64,000 nt of DNA from assembly GCA_022432975.1 (NCBI GenBank), contig CM039512.1, forward strand, positions 5,734,257 to 5,798,256. The letters run 5' to 3'. The translations under genes and the position numbers were made by a program. The notes beneath the pieces were generated by a model that had not been told where the DNA came from, did no database searches, and was given only the letters and a program-made list of their open reading frames with translations. Source of the DNA: Begonia masoniana. Taxonomy: Eukaryota > Streptophyta > Magnoliopsida > Cucurbitales > Begoniaceae. The number at the start of each line of letters is the position of its first letter. Position 1 is the first letter of the stretch. This document shows positions 30,473 through 39,889 of this stretch, in pieces.

Positions 30473-31300
30473 GAACGGAGAAAGGTCACAGAAATTCCAA
30501 GTTTTGACATTGCCCAAGGTGGATATCATTTCTGAAACTATAGTTTTTTTTATATATATAATTATGCTAAATCTCCCTACTTCAACTGTTCTGCTTGCAC
30601 ATTGGCCTTACGGTGATTTGTTTTCTGCTGCTCTCCTCTTCACGTTAGAATATGAAATCATAAACACATGCAAGTGAAGTTGACAATGATAGAAACAGAA
30701 AACAAAAAGATTTACATACTAGTGCCACTGAAGATTATATTTGTTGGCTGGACCACGGCATTTAATTATTTGACTTTTACTCTGTATGTACTGCTGATAT
30801 TTGTAAAAAATGTAGTACATCATATTTGTCCCCAATGGTTAATAAATTAAGTCAAAAGGTAACCTGACTATCTCACAAATGCTTGTTTCATGCAGCTTCT
30901 GTTCAAAAGACGTGTAATCTGCAAGCGGTGGCAAATGAAAGCTCGGTTATGATACTCTTGTATTAGACGAGATTCAGAGATATTTTTGGTTGCATGAATT
31001 TTGAAGCCACCATTATATTTGTTTGATATGGCGTTTTGCTGAACAAGTTTTGTGCCTCTTCTCTCTGGTATGTGTCAAATGTAATTTCACAGGAGCCAAA
31101 AAGTTATTTTTTTGCTTGGCTGAATTTTCAAATGTATTGGCTATTGTAGTGCATTTATTTGATGAAAATGCTAAAAGATATTATTGTTAACCATTCTTGA
31201 AACTACCTGTACTTGTATTGTTGTAATTCTTAACCATTTGCTTCCCTACCATTTGGTCAACCATTGACTTATCCTACATGAGATGCAATTGTTTTTTTAT
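30473..31300 (+). other. 3' region of PRMT10
   Basis: Likely 3' untranslated region and downstream flank. AATAAA-type signals occur near 30840. A CATGCAG acceptor-like site near 30896 is followed by exon-like sequence, which may be a spliced 3' UTR. No other gene is recognised. Confidence 0.4.
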
Positions 31301-31309
31301 ACTTGAATT

Positions 31310-31345
31310 TTGAATATATACATATCTATATATATATATATATAC

Positions 31346-31376
<31 letters not shown>

Positions 31377-31430
31377 TATCTATATATATATATATATATA
31401 TACATATCTATATATATATATATATACATA

Positions 31431-31481
<51 letters not shown>

Positions 31482-31484
31482 TAT
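31310..31484. repeat. AT microsatellite
   Basis: About 170 bp of (TA)n interrupted by CATATC/GTATA units. It abuts the truncated 5' end of the pararetrovirus-like reverse-transcriptase frame. Long open frames across it are low-complexity artefacts. Confidence 0.95.
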
Positions 31485-33415
31485 TAGACAGACTTCAGTC
31501 TGCCTTAATATTTTCTAAATTTGATTTAAAATCAGGTTATTGGCAAATTCACGTAGCAGAAAAAGATAGATATAAAACTGCATTTGTAGTCCCCTTAGGA
31601 CATTATGAATGGAATGTTATGCCATTTGGATTAAAAAATGCTCCCTCTGAATTTCAAAATATTATGAATGACATATTTAAAATTCATTCTAAATTTTGTA
31701 TAGTTTACATTGATGATATTTTAGTATTTTCAGAATCTTTAGATCAACATATAAAACATTTACAAATTATAAAAGAAACTATAAAATATAATGGATTAGT
31801 TTTATCTGCTCCTAAAATGAAATTATTTCAAACAATAGTTAGATTTCTAGGACATAATATAAATCAAGAAACTATTATTCCCATAAATAGATGTATAGAA
31901 TTTGCATCTAAATTTCCTAATGAAATTACAGATAAAAAACAACTACAAAGATTTTTAGGTAGTTTAAATTATTTAGGAGATTTTTATAAAAATTTAGCTC
32001 AAGACACAGCTATTTTATATCAAAGATTAAGAAAAAATCCTACACCTTGGAGTGAAGAACATACTCAAGCTATTATTAATTTAAAACAAAAAGCTATAAG
32101 TTTACCCTGTTTAAATTTATCTAATCCAGTATGGAAGAAAATTGTTGAAACAGATGCTTCTAATATTGGTTATGGTGGCATTCTTAAACAATTGAATCCT
32201 AATACAAATATTGAAGAATTGATTAGATTTACTTCTGGTATATGGAAACCAGTTCAATTAAATTATTCTACTGTTAAAAAAGAAATTTTATCTCTTATTA
32301 AATGTATTTCCAAATTTCAAGATGATTTATTAAATCAATCATTTTTAATTCGTATTGATTGCTCATCTGCTAAAGATATATTAGAAAAAGATATTAAAAA
32401 CCTTGTTTCCAAACAAATATTCGCTCGATGGCAAGCAGAATTATCTGTTTATGATTTCTCTATTGAGTATATTAAGGGAGAAAGTAACTCTCTTCCTGAT
32501 TTTTTAACCCGCGAATTCTTACAGAATGCATAATCCCTTTAAGGGCCGGGGTAACACCAAGTATTATGGTTATATTAATTTGGTTATATTTGATGGTTAT
32601 ATTTGACAAGCCACGTATTTGGGTTATATTCGCAAAAGAATATGGGTAATACAATATTATTTCCCTTTTATGGACAAGACTTATTATTTGATTCCGCTCC
32701 GATTTTATTGGGGTTATACATATAAGTATAAAGCCTGATATTATTATTGGGATTATACATATGGTGGATAGAGCACTCTTCCGAGTTATCTCTATTTCGG
32801 CAAGAGCTATTTCCGATATGGTTAAATTATTATGAGTTATCTATCAGATATACAAAGAACTTTTATATAAAATAGTGGGCTCATTATGAGACTAATAAAT
32901 ATTGATTATATTGATATTAAGACAAGTGAATTCTATTAAGACATCCATTGACAGCTGCAGAAACTGAAAAGGATAATATTGATTCATGCTACTATTTCTC
33001 GATTATATCCTGATATGAATAAACTTATATGAATCCTATTGACAGGCATTATGGACTTTCCTATTTCCAAGCGAAATATTCGTCATATTATTATTCAGCC
33101 TTGGTGGCAGAGATATTACAGAAATTATAATTTTCATGAAAGATATATGAATGCATATAAAATTCCTCATCGAGAATTTGAATCTTTTGGCGCCTATATA
33201 ACCTATAGACCGGGCTGCCCTTGCAACTTCTGTATAGCAGAAAATAAGAAACTTTATAAATCTACATCTATGAGTAATTCTCCACCAGATAAAGTTTTAC
33301 CTTACTGGAGCCGAAGATATGGAGAAACTTATCATGCCGATTTTATTCGCTATGGCAAAGAAGCTTATGGTGATAAACTATTTGAAGAAATTAAAGCTAG
33401 GCCAAGTTTAAACGA
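31484..33415 (+). repeat. Left arm of 1.93-kb inverted repeat
   Basis: Reverse complement of about 33797-35729. The arms share the RT/RNase H 3' part, the following untranslated or broken stretch and a downstream open frame, with only a few percent difference. They diverge after AAGTTTAAACGA at the centre. Confidence 0.92.
31485..32533 (+). pseudogene. Pararetrovirus-like reverse transcriptase/RNase H, 5'-truncated
   Basis: An open frame of about 350 codons without its own start; the upstream Met codons belong to the AT microsatellite. It carries RT strands with the YIDDIL active-site motif and an RNase H domain with the TDAS motif, and ends DFLTREFLQNA, a terminus typical of plant endogenous pararetrovirus polyproteins. 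The N-terminal RT fingers, protease and upstream domains are missing. It is nearly identical to the minus-strand copy at 34679-35950. The frame is uninterrupted, so decay has been slight, but the fragment cannot encode a complete polymerase. Confidence 0.85.
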
Positions 33416-33458
33416 TATGGAAAGAAATAAGGGTTTATCCAATGTGCGTTTTATTTGA
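33039..33458 (+). CDS. Pararetrovirus-associated open frame of unknown function (139 codons)
   Basis: It lies between RNase H and the promoter segment of the plus-strand unit. The product is rich in Tyr, Trp, Arg and His and contains a CPCNFC cysteine cluster that could bind metal. A truncated copy lies in the opposite arm (33802-34173), and a diverged relative lies in the outer minus unit (36868-37255). I do not recognise a named domain. It could be the 3' part of a longer frame, since no clear start context is seen. Confidence 0.55.
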   Translation: MTGIMDFPISKRNIRHIIIQPWWQRYYRNYNFHERYMNAYKIPHREFESFGAYITYRPGCPCNFCIAENKKLYKSTSMSNSPPDKVLPYWSRRYGETYHADFIRYGKEAYGDKLFEEIKARPSLNDMERNKGLSNVRFI

Positions 33459-33539
33459 TCCTTATCCAATAGACAAGGTGGCCCCTACTACTTTATTAAA
33501 GGAAGCATCTTAGTACTCTCTTATACAGAGTTTTGTTTT

Positions 33540-33796
33540 GTTTGTAACTAGCTTAGGTCCTACCATACACTATGTGGGAATCTACTTTTATTATTGTGTC
33601 TACTTTTTAATTTAGCTTTTGTAACTCCCGTGTCTATATAAGGGAGTGTAGTTTGCTTTTCAAAACAAGTTTTTTAGAGTTTTGCCTTCTCTCCTTGTAA
33701 AAACTCTAGCTCTGATTGTTCTCTCTCTCCCTCTTTGTATGATACAACTACTGTGAATAAACAAGTAAGTATTTTCTTATACTTCTTCTTCATCGC
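33540..33796 (+). promoter_or_regulatory. Pararetrovirus-like promoter and leader (plus unit)
   Basis: TATATAA at 33635-33641 is followed about 115 bases later by AATAAA (33756-33761) and then by a consensus splice donor GTAAGTAT (about 33766). The leader is pyrimidine-rich (CTCTCTCTCCCTC). The segment stops at CATCGCTTCG, where the inverted unit begins. In the other copy the primer-binding site follows this point. Confidence 0.65.
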
Positions 33797-35729
33797 TTCG
33801 TTTAAACTTGGCCAGCTTTAATTTCTTCAAATAGTTTATCACCATAAGCTTCTTTGCCATAGCGAATAAAATCGGCATGATAAGTTTCTCCATATCTTCG
33901 GCTCCAGTAAGGTAAAACTTTATCTGGTGGAGAATTACTCATAGATGTAGATTTATAAAGTTTATTATTTTCTGCTATACAGAAGTTGCAAGGGCAGCCC
34001 GGTCTATAGGTTATATAGGCGCCAAAAGATTCAAATTCTCGATGAGGAATTTTATATGCATTCATATATCTTTCATGAAAATTATAATTTCTGTAATATC
34101 TCTGCCACCAAGGCTGAATAATAATATGACGAATATTTCGCTTGGAAATAGGAAAGTCCATAATGCCTGTCAATAGGATTCATATAAGTTTATTCATATC
34201 AGGATATAATCGAGAAATAGTAGCATGAATCAATATTATCCTTTTCAGTTTCTGCAGCTGTCAATGAATGTCTTAATAGAATTCACTTGTCTTAATATCA
34301 ATATAATCAATATTTATTAGTCTCATAATGAGCCCACTATTTTATATAAAAGTTCTTTGTATATCTGATAGATAACTCATAATAATTTAACCATATCGGA
34401 AATAGCTCTTGCCGAAATAGAGATAACTCGGAAGAGTGCTCTATCCACCATATGTATAATCCCAATAATAATATCAGGCTTTAGACTTATATGTATAACC
34501 CCAATAAAATCGGAGCGGAATCAAATAATAAGTTTTGTCCATAAAAGGAAAATAATATTGTATTACCCATATTCTTGTGCGAATATAACCCAAATACGTG
34601 GCTTGTCAAATATAACCATCAAATATAACCAAATTAATATAACCATAATACTTGGTGTTACCCCGGCCCTTAAAGGGATTATGCATTCTGTAAGAATTCG
34701 CGGGTTAAAAAATCAGGAAGAGAGTTACTTTCTCCCTTAATATACTCAATAGAGAAATCATAAACAGATAATTCTGCTTGCCATCGAGCGAATATTTGTT
34801 TGGAAATAAGGTTTTTAATATCTTTTTCTAATATATCTTTAGCAGATGAGCAATCAATACGAATTAAAAATGATTGATTTAATAAATCATCTTGAAATTT
34901 GGAAATACATTTAATAAGAGATAAAATTTCTTTTTTAACAGTAGAATAATTTAATTGAACTGGTTTCCATATACCAGAACTAAATCTAATCAATTCTTCA
35001 ATATTTGTATTAGGATTCAATTGTTTAAGAATGCCACCATAACCAATATTAGAAGCATCTGTTTCAACAATTTTCTTCCATACTGGATTAGATAAATTTA
35101 AACAGGGTAAACTTATAACCTTTTGTTTTAAATTAATAATAGCTTGAGTATGTTCTTCACTCCAAGGTGTAGGATTTTTTCTTAATCTTTGATATAAAAT
35201 AGCTGTGTCTTGAGCTAAATTTTTATAAAAATCTCCTAAATAATTTAAACTACCTAAAAATCTTTGTAGTTGTTTTTTATCTGTAATTTCATTAGGAAAT
35301 TTAGATGCAAATTCTATACATCTATTTATGGGAATAATAGTTCCTTGATTTATATTATGTCCTAGAAATCTAACTGTTGTTTGAAATAATTTCATTTTAG
35401 GAGCAGATAAAACTAATCCATTATATTTTATAGTTTCTTTTATAATTTGTAAATGTTTTATATGTTGATCTAAAGATTCTGAAAATACTAAAATATCATC
35501 AATGTAAACTATACAAAATTTAGAATGAATTTTAAATATGTCATTCATAATATTTTGAAATTCAGAGGGAGCATTTTTTAATCCAAATGGCATAACATTC
35601 CATTCATAATGTCCTAAGGGGACTACAAATGCAGTTTTATATCTATCTTTTTCTGCTACTTGAATTTGCCAATAACCTGATTTTAAATCAAATTTAGAAA
35701 ATATTAAGGCAGACTGAAGTCTGTCTAAT
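33797..35729 (-). repeat. Right arm of 1.93-kb inverted repeat
   Basis: Inverted partner of 31484-33415. The 381-bp centre (33416-33796) belongs to the plus unit only, so the structure is head-to-head with the plus-unit leader at the centre. Confidence 0.92.
33802..34173 (-). pseudogene. Truncated copy of the aromatic-rich pararetrovirus frame
   Basis: Matches the plus-strand frame at 33039-33458 over about 118 residues, then ends at the palindrome centre, where the frame runs into unrelated leader sequence. Function unknown. Confidence 0.6.
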
Positions 35730-35950
35730 AAATCTTTTTTATTAGGAATAGGATACCTAATCCATTGTAAAGCATCATTTAAAGGTTTATAATTTATAAC
35801 TAGTCTAGGAACACCTCTTTCTTTTTCTGCTGCATTATTAACATAAAATGCAGTGCAACTCCAAGGTGATTTACTAGGTCTAATAAGCTTTTTTCCTAAT
35901 AAATTTTCTATTTCTTTAGAACATAATTCTAAATATTCTGATTTCAGAGA
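34679..35950 (-). pseudogene. Pararetrovirus-like reverse transcriptase/RNase H, longer copy
   Basis: The frame is open from about 35950 to the stop at 34679 (about 420 codons). It extends further into the RT N-terminal region than the plus-strand copy, with the YIDDIL and RNase H TDAS motifs present and the same DFLTREFLQNA end. It has no start codon of its own: upstream (35951-36484) lies the leader, so the movement, coat and protease modules expected before RT are deleted. Differences from the inverted copy are mostly single substitutions. Confidence 0.85.
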
Positions 35951-36484
35951 ATATATTTGAGATCAAATTCATATTCAATTTGTAGAATTTACTTTCAAAT
36001 AACATAACTACTTGACTTCAAGTTTTCAACTATAAATAGATATAAGGTTTAACTTCGTATTGATCTTCGATTCATCTCGTATTGACTTGCGGATAACTTC
36101 GTATTGATCTATTAATTCCTTCTATACTAATCATGTGACTAATGAGACTACTTGCACTGTCAAAGACTAATTTCACAAAGTTTGCAAATGTCTCTCAACC
36201 ATGCAAATGGGTATTTTTGCCTGACGCCTTTCTCACGGCTAAGCGGCCACACACCCCAACACGGCAACAGAAAGACATCTTACAAACAAGATGAAATCAC
36301 AGCAAGTATTCTTCGCACATGAAAGCACGGAAAGAGTTAATAGAATCGTGTTGAAGAGATCACCTCATCGTATTGAGAAGAACAAAAGATCGTATTGAAG
36401 TTAAAACGAATATCGATTTACATTAGAAAACTTATCGACAAGTCCTTAGTTATTTGAAAGCAAATACAAATTTAGCCAATCATT
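35951..36484 (-). other. Leader-like region downstream of the primer site
   Basis: No open frame. On the minus strand it follows the primer-binding site. It contains several copies of a short TCAATACGA word (seen as TCGTATTGA on the plus strand near 36056-36400), which suggests a structured or repetitive leader. It joins the RT fragment at about 35950, presumably a deletion junction. Confidence 0.4.
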
Positions 36485-36498
36485 TGGCTCTGATACCA
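36485..36498 (-). promoter_or_regulatory. Primer-binding site complementary to initiator Met-tRNA
   Basis: The minus strand reads TGGTATCAGAGCCA, the classic site used by plant pararetroviruses and many LTR elements. No TG/CA-type LTR end adjoins it: the preceding bases are CATCGCTTCCCCCCTT. This argues for a circular pararetrovirus ancestor. Confidence 0.8.
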
Positions 36499-36830
36499 AA
36501 GGGGGGAAGCGATGAAGAAGAAGTATGAGAAAATACTTACTTGTTTATTCACAGTAGTTGTATCATACAAAGAGGGAGAGAGAGAACAATCAGAGCTAGA
36601 GTTTTTACAAGGAGAGAAGGCAAAACTCTAAAAAACTTGAATTGAAAAGTAAACTACACTCCCTTATATAGACACGGGAGTTACCAGCGACAAACTAGTA
36701 AAAGTAAAAGTAGATTCCCACTTATCAACTAGTGGGGCCTATACACAAAGCAAACAAAAGTAGATTCCCACATAGTGTATGGTGGGACCTAGACTAGGGA
36801 CAAAAACAAACTCCATAGGCTATAGTGGAG
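36499..36830 (-). promoter_or_regulatory. Pararetrovirus-like promoter and leader (minus unit)
   Basis: Inverted homologue of 33540-33796. TATATAA is read on the minus strand at 36670-36664, and AATAAA and the GTAAGTAT donor lie before the primer site. It differs from the plus copy by several indels and substitutions, more than the RT arms do, so it comes from a different integrated unit. Confidence 0.65.
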
Positions 36831-36867
36831 TACGAAGATGCTTTCATAATGGAGTGGTAGGGACCAC

Positions 36868-37255
36868 TTATATCTTTCCATACTGACGAATTTTAGTCAT
36901 TACTAAAATACATTCAGTCTTTAAGTAGTCCACTTCTTTACTTCGGTCACCGTTAAATAGAGGCATAGCTTGTTGATGATTCTCGTCAAGCTGTTTAAAT
37001 AACTGCATCAAATAATGAGTCTTTTCTTGATATTGCTGCACCAATTGATTACTAAATTCTAGAAATCTTCTATAATTTTGTGCTTGCATATGGAGCGGTA
37101 GCCAAGTAGGTCTGTTGAAAACTTTTCGATAATTTCTTCTAGAAATGGGCCAATATCCACGATAATGGCTAGGATGATAATCACGGTAACGGAAAGTCCT
37201 GTCAATGCGAGCAGGGAAATACCCAATATTCCAAGGAGCTAAATATAAGGATTCA
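36868..37255 (-). pseudogene. Diverged aromatic-rich pararetrovirus frame
   Basis: Open for about 130 codons, with a Tyr/Arg-rich N-terminal part and a Gln-rich, coiled-coil-like C-terminal part (QAQNYRRFLEFSNQLVQQ). By position (just before the promoter) and composition it corresponds to the 33039-33458 frame. An upstream frame break lies near 37255. Function unknown. Confidence 0.45.
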
Positions 37256-37482
37256 TCCGATCAATAAATCGTGGCAAATAATACAGCTGTCTATCTGCAA
37301 ATATTTCCTCAATATGTTGATCTTCCCACTCAGGCCAATTCATAGATCTTTCTTTTCTTTTCCTTTGTATGTCAAAAGAAACATATTTTCTTCAAAGTCT
37401 TCCTTAATAAAAGCAAAAGGCTCATCATTATAAGTATGGTCAATAGCCATATGAGGTGTTTGAATATTAAATAATTGAGTTT

Positions 37483-38127
37483 TCATAGCCTCAAATAATT
37501 GATATTATCCTGTTCATCTTCAGCATCATTAATAGCTTTCTGCTTTGCTTTTTCTTTATAGATATTAATAGATGTCTTAATATGTGTTAAACACTTATTA
37601 GTCTCATAACGAGACTCCCATTTTACATAAAAGTTCCTTTGAACTGCATATAAACCCAAATAAGGGTCTTGATATATCTCAAGATTCCATTGCCATATCC
37701 AGTTTATCTGGAATTCAGAGCAAAACCATAATAATTCTTGCTCTTTATTAAATAATTTCCTATTTGATAAAATAGGATGATACTTTAACCAAATATGAAA
37801 CTCTTCTTGAATAACTGCAGGAAATAAAGTTAACTCCGTAGAGTGTTCCTGCCACCAAACATAAAACCAAGGAGGAAATTTATCCTCTGTTTTTATAATT
37901 TCAGGATTAATAGAGAAGAACCATAAATGGGTTCTCTGAGGATTCTGAATATAGAACATATTTGTCCAAGCATTCACATAATCCCAATAATTATACTTTT
38001 GATCATTCTTGAGACTTCTAATAGCAAACACATTTAAGCCCCATTCTTGAGGATATATAACCCTGATAATATAACATTTCGAATGAGTGATAGCAGATTT
38101 TCCATATTCACCAATATAATGGTGCAC
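37483..38127 (-). CDS. Pararetrovirus-associated Trp/Tyr-rich protein, 214 aa, unknown function
   Basis: Intact frame MHHYIGEYGK...NINYLRL. It has a strikingly high content of Trp, Tyr and Phe and a charged C-terminal tail (DAEDEQD). It lies three bases downstream of the preceding small frame, as in a compact viral transcript. No 30K-type movement, coat or transactivator motif is apparent to me. It may be fused in the ancestor with the neighbouring small frame to form one longer protein, but I cannot tell from one copy. Confidence 0.55.
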   Translation of the reverse strand: MHHYIGEYGKSAITHSKCYIIRVIYPQEWGLNVFAIRSLKNDQKYNYWDYVNAWTNMFYIQNPQRTHLWFFSINPEIIKTEDKFPPWFYVWWQEHSTELTLFPAVIQEEFHIWLKYHPILSNRKLFNKEQELLWFCSEFQINWIWQWNLEIYQDPYLGLYAVQRNFYVKWESRYETNKCLTHIKTSINIYKEKAKQKAINDAEDEQDNINYLRL

Positions 38128-38130
38128 AAT

Positions 38131-38469
38131 CTAAACCGACTGTGTTTCGATAAGAATATGCTCATAATAAAGCCGATGCTTTCCATCAGTCATTAAATAA
38201 TGATGAGAGCCCAAATATCTCTCTTTGATATACCAGGCGTCTTTATTAGCCAATAATAAATCCTTTTCATAAAAAGGAAAAATAGTAGCTCGTATATGCT
38301 TTTTCAAATATTGATATCCTGCTTCGAATATTTCGGGAGCAGTTTTAGGAGGAGTAGGAGGAGTACTACTTTCTCCTATTAAAGGATATTGATGATAATA
38401 ACTAAGGCGACCCTTTCCACGGCCCCTAGTACTTCTACGACCACCACCACCCCCAAGGGGTTTATTCAT
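38131..38469 (-). CDS. Small Gly/Arg-rich pararetrovirus frame (MNKPLGG start), unknown function
   Basis: 112 codons from ATG at 38469 (an in-frame ATG at 38511 lies in leftover polyprotein-end sequence). The N-terminus GGGGGRRSTRGRGKGR could bind nucleic acid, and a Pro/Thr linker and aromatic C-terminal half follow. The start overlaps a LQNE-stop remnant in another frame, the same arrangement as at the end of the RT/RNase H frames, where ATGCATAATCCC begins a broken homologue. So in the ancestor this frame overlapped the end of the polymerase frame. Confidence 0.5.
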   Translation of the reverse strand: MNKPLGGGGGRRSTRGRGKGRLSYYHQYPLIGESSTPPTPPKTAPEIFEAGYQYLKKHIRATIFPFYEKDLLLANKDAWYIKERYLGSHHYLMTDGKHRLYYEHILIETQSV

Positions 38470-38522
38470 TCTGTAAAAATACACTTTGAGCAATATAAGA
38501 AAGTTCAACAATATGTTGTTTC

Positions 38523-39889
38523 CTAAAATATATTTGGTGTATCACCACATACTTCAGTAATAAAAGTGTTTTCAATATTTTTAATTTTTTCAATTATTTT
38601 AGGTTGTTTTAATTGATCTTCAATTTTTAAATAATAAATTTCTGATTTTAAAAAACTAATATGTTTTTGTTTATCTAAATATTGAGTTTTTAATTCATTT
38701 ATAAAAGTGTCTTCAGGGTACATAATAAAAGCATAATAAATAGATTGATTATTAAAAGTAGCACTTATACCCTTTTCATCAATATTTTTAATAGGCATAA
38801 TCATATTTAAAAATGGAGTTCCTAAAATAATTTTATGTTGTAAGTTTTTAACCAATAAAAAAGTAGTTGTTATACTAACATTATTATCGCAAATACTAGC
38901 ATCAGATAATTTATAGCTTACTTTTAATTTATTTCCACCTGCTGAATATAAAGATTGTTTTGTTTTCTCAAAATATTTAGTGGGAATAATTCCTTCTTTA
39001 ATACAATTAATGTCAGCACCACTATCTATAAGGGCTATTAAATCAAAGATAATATAGTCTTGATTTATAATTAGATTAATTTTAATAAACCATTTTTGAA
39101 ATCTCAGTTTTGTTAAAATATTTATATCATTATCATTATAAGGGGTAACTTCATTATTAGAAGAGGAACCAATATCCATATGGGCTTCTAATTTTTCTAA
39201 TCTTTCATTAATATTAATCTGATATTGATTGTAATTATACAATAATTCTTGTAATTCCATTTTAAGATCTTTAACTTCTCTATTAAGATCTTGAATAGTT
39301 ACAGGTTTAATTTTAGCCTGATCTATTCTATTAAATACTTCTGTCAAAGAATAATGACGACCTCTTAACTTGGGTTTTTCAATTATTTCTTCATCTTTAT
39401 TTTGTTGAATAATAATCTCAATAATCTTTTTTCTAAATATAGGATCATGTATCTGATCTAAATTATCTAAAATATTTTGTTGCTCAGTTGATAATACATT
39501 GACTTGACATTTTTGACAGGTGTCATTGTCAGATGAAGAGGACTCATCAATAATATCTTCCGATTCATAAGAAGATTCTTCTGAAGAAGTTAATAATAGT
39601 TTTTCTAAGGTTATTTTTAACCTTTCGTCTATATCCATGCTATTTAGTTTATGTCTAGTGGTACATTTTGAAGCATAATGGCCAAATTTACCACATTTAT
39701 AACATTTAATTTCTGAAATATCTATTTTAGATTTTCTCTTTTTATTTCTAGTAGAAGATTCAGGGATATCTTGTTTTTGCTTATATTTTTTAAAAGCTCT
39801 TTTTTGTAATTTCTTTTTACGTTTATATTTCATATATTCTTTGCTTTTATCAGCTTTGGATAAACCTTTTAGAGTAGGTTTAGGCATAT
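38523..39889 (-). pseudogene. Pararetrovirus-like coat/CCHC and aspartic protease frame, truncated both ends
   Basis: Open for about 455 codons. A Lys-rich basic region precedes one zinc knuckle CYKCGKFGHYASKC (CX2CX4HX4C). After it come an acidic Ser/Glu stretch, a heptad-like segment and a retropepsin-type domain with IDSGAD. This is the coat C-terminus plus protease order of Caulimoviridae. The first 14 codons of the longest frame (from 39929) come from the Gypsy LTR, so the real N-terminus is lost. The frame stops at 38523 and the RT that should follow is absent; a short LQNE-stop remnant near 38470 marks the deletion. Confidence 0.75.

Larger units (their letters stand above)
31484..39889. 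mobile_element. Rearranged endogenous pararetrovirus-like (Caulimoviridae-type) block
   Basis: Three partial units lie side by side: a plus-strand unit (31484-33796), an inverted minus-strand unit (about 33797-36498) and a second minus-strand unit (36499-39889). Evidence for a pararetrovirus rather than an LTR retrotransposon: CCHC plus aspartic protease and RT plus RNase H frames, no integrase domain, no TG/CA LTR at the primer site, and a TATA-leader-AATAAA-tRNA-Met primer arrangement. The genus is not determined. No unit has all modules: the outer minus unit lacks RT, the inner one lacks CCHC/protease, and the plus unit starts within RT. The left edge is the AT microsatellite and the right edge is the Gypsy LTR. 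Confidence 0.75.

Noticed and set aside
31303..31518. Open frames with Ile/Tyr repeats
   Set aside because: They translate the AT microsatellite; only the part after about 31484 is meaningful, as an RT fragment.
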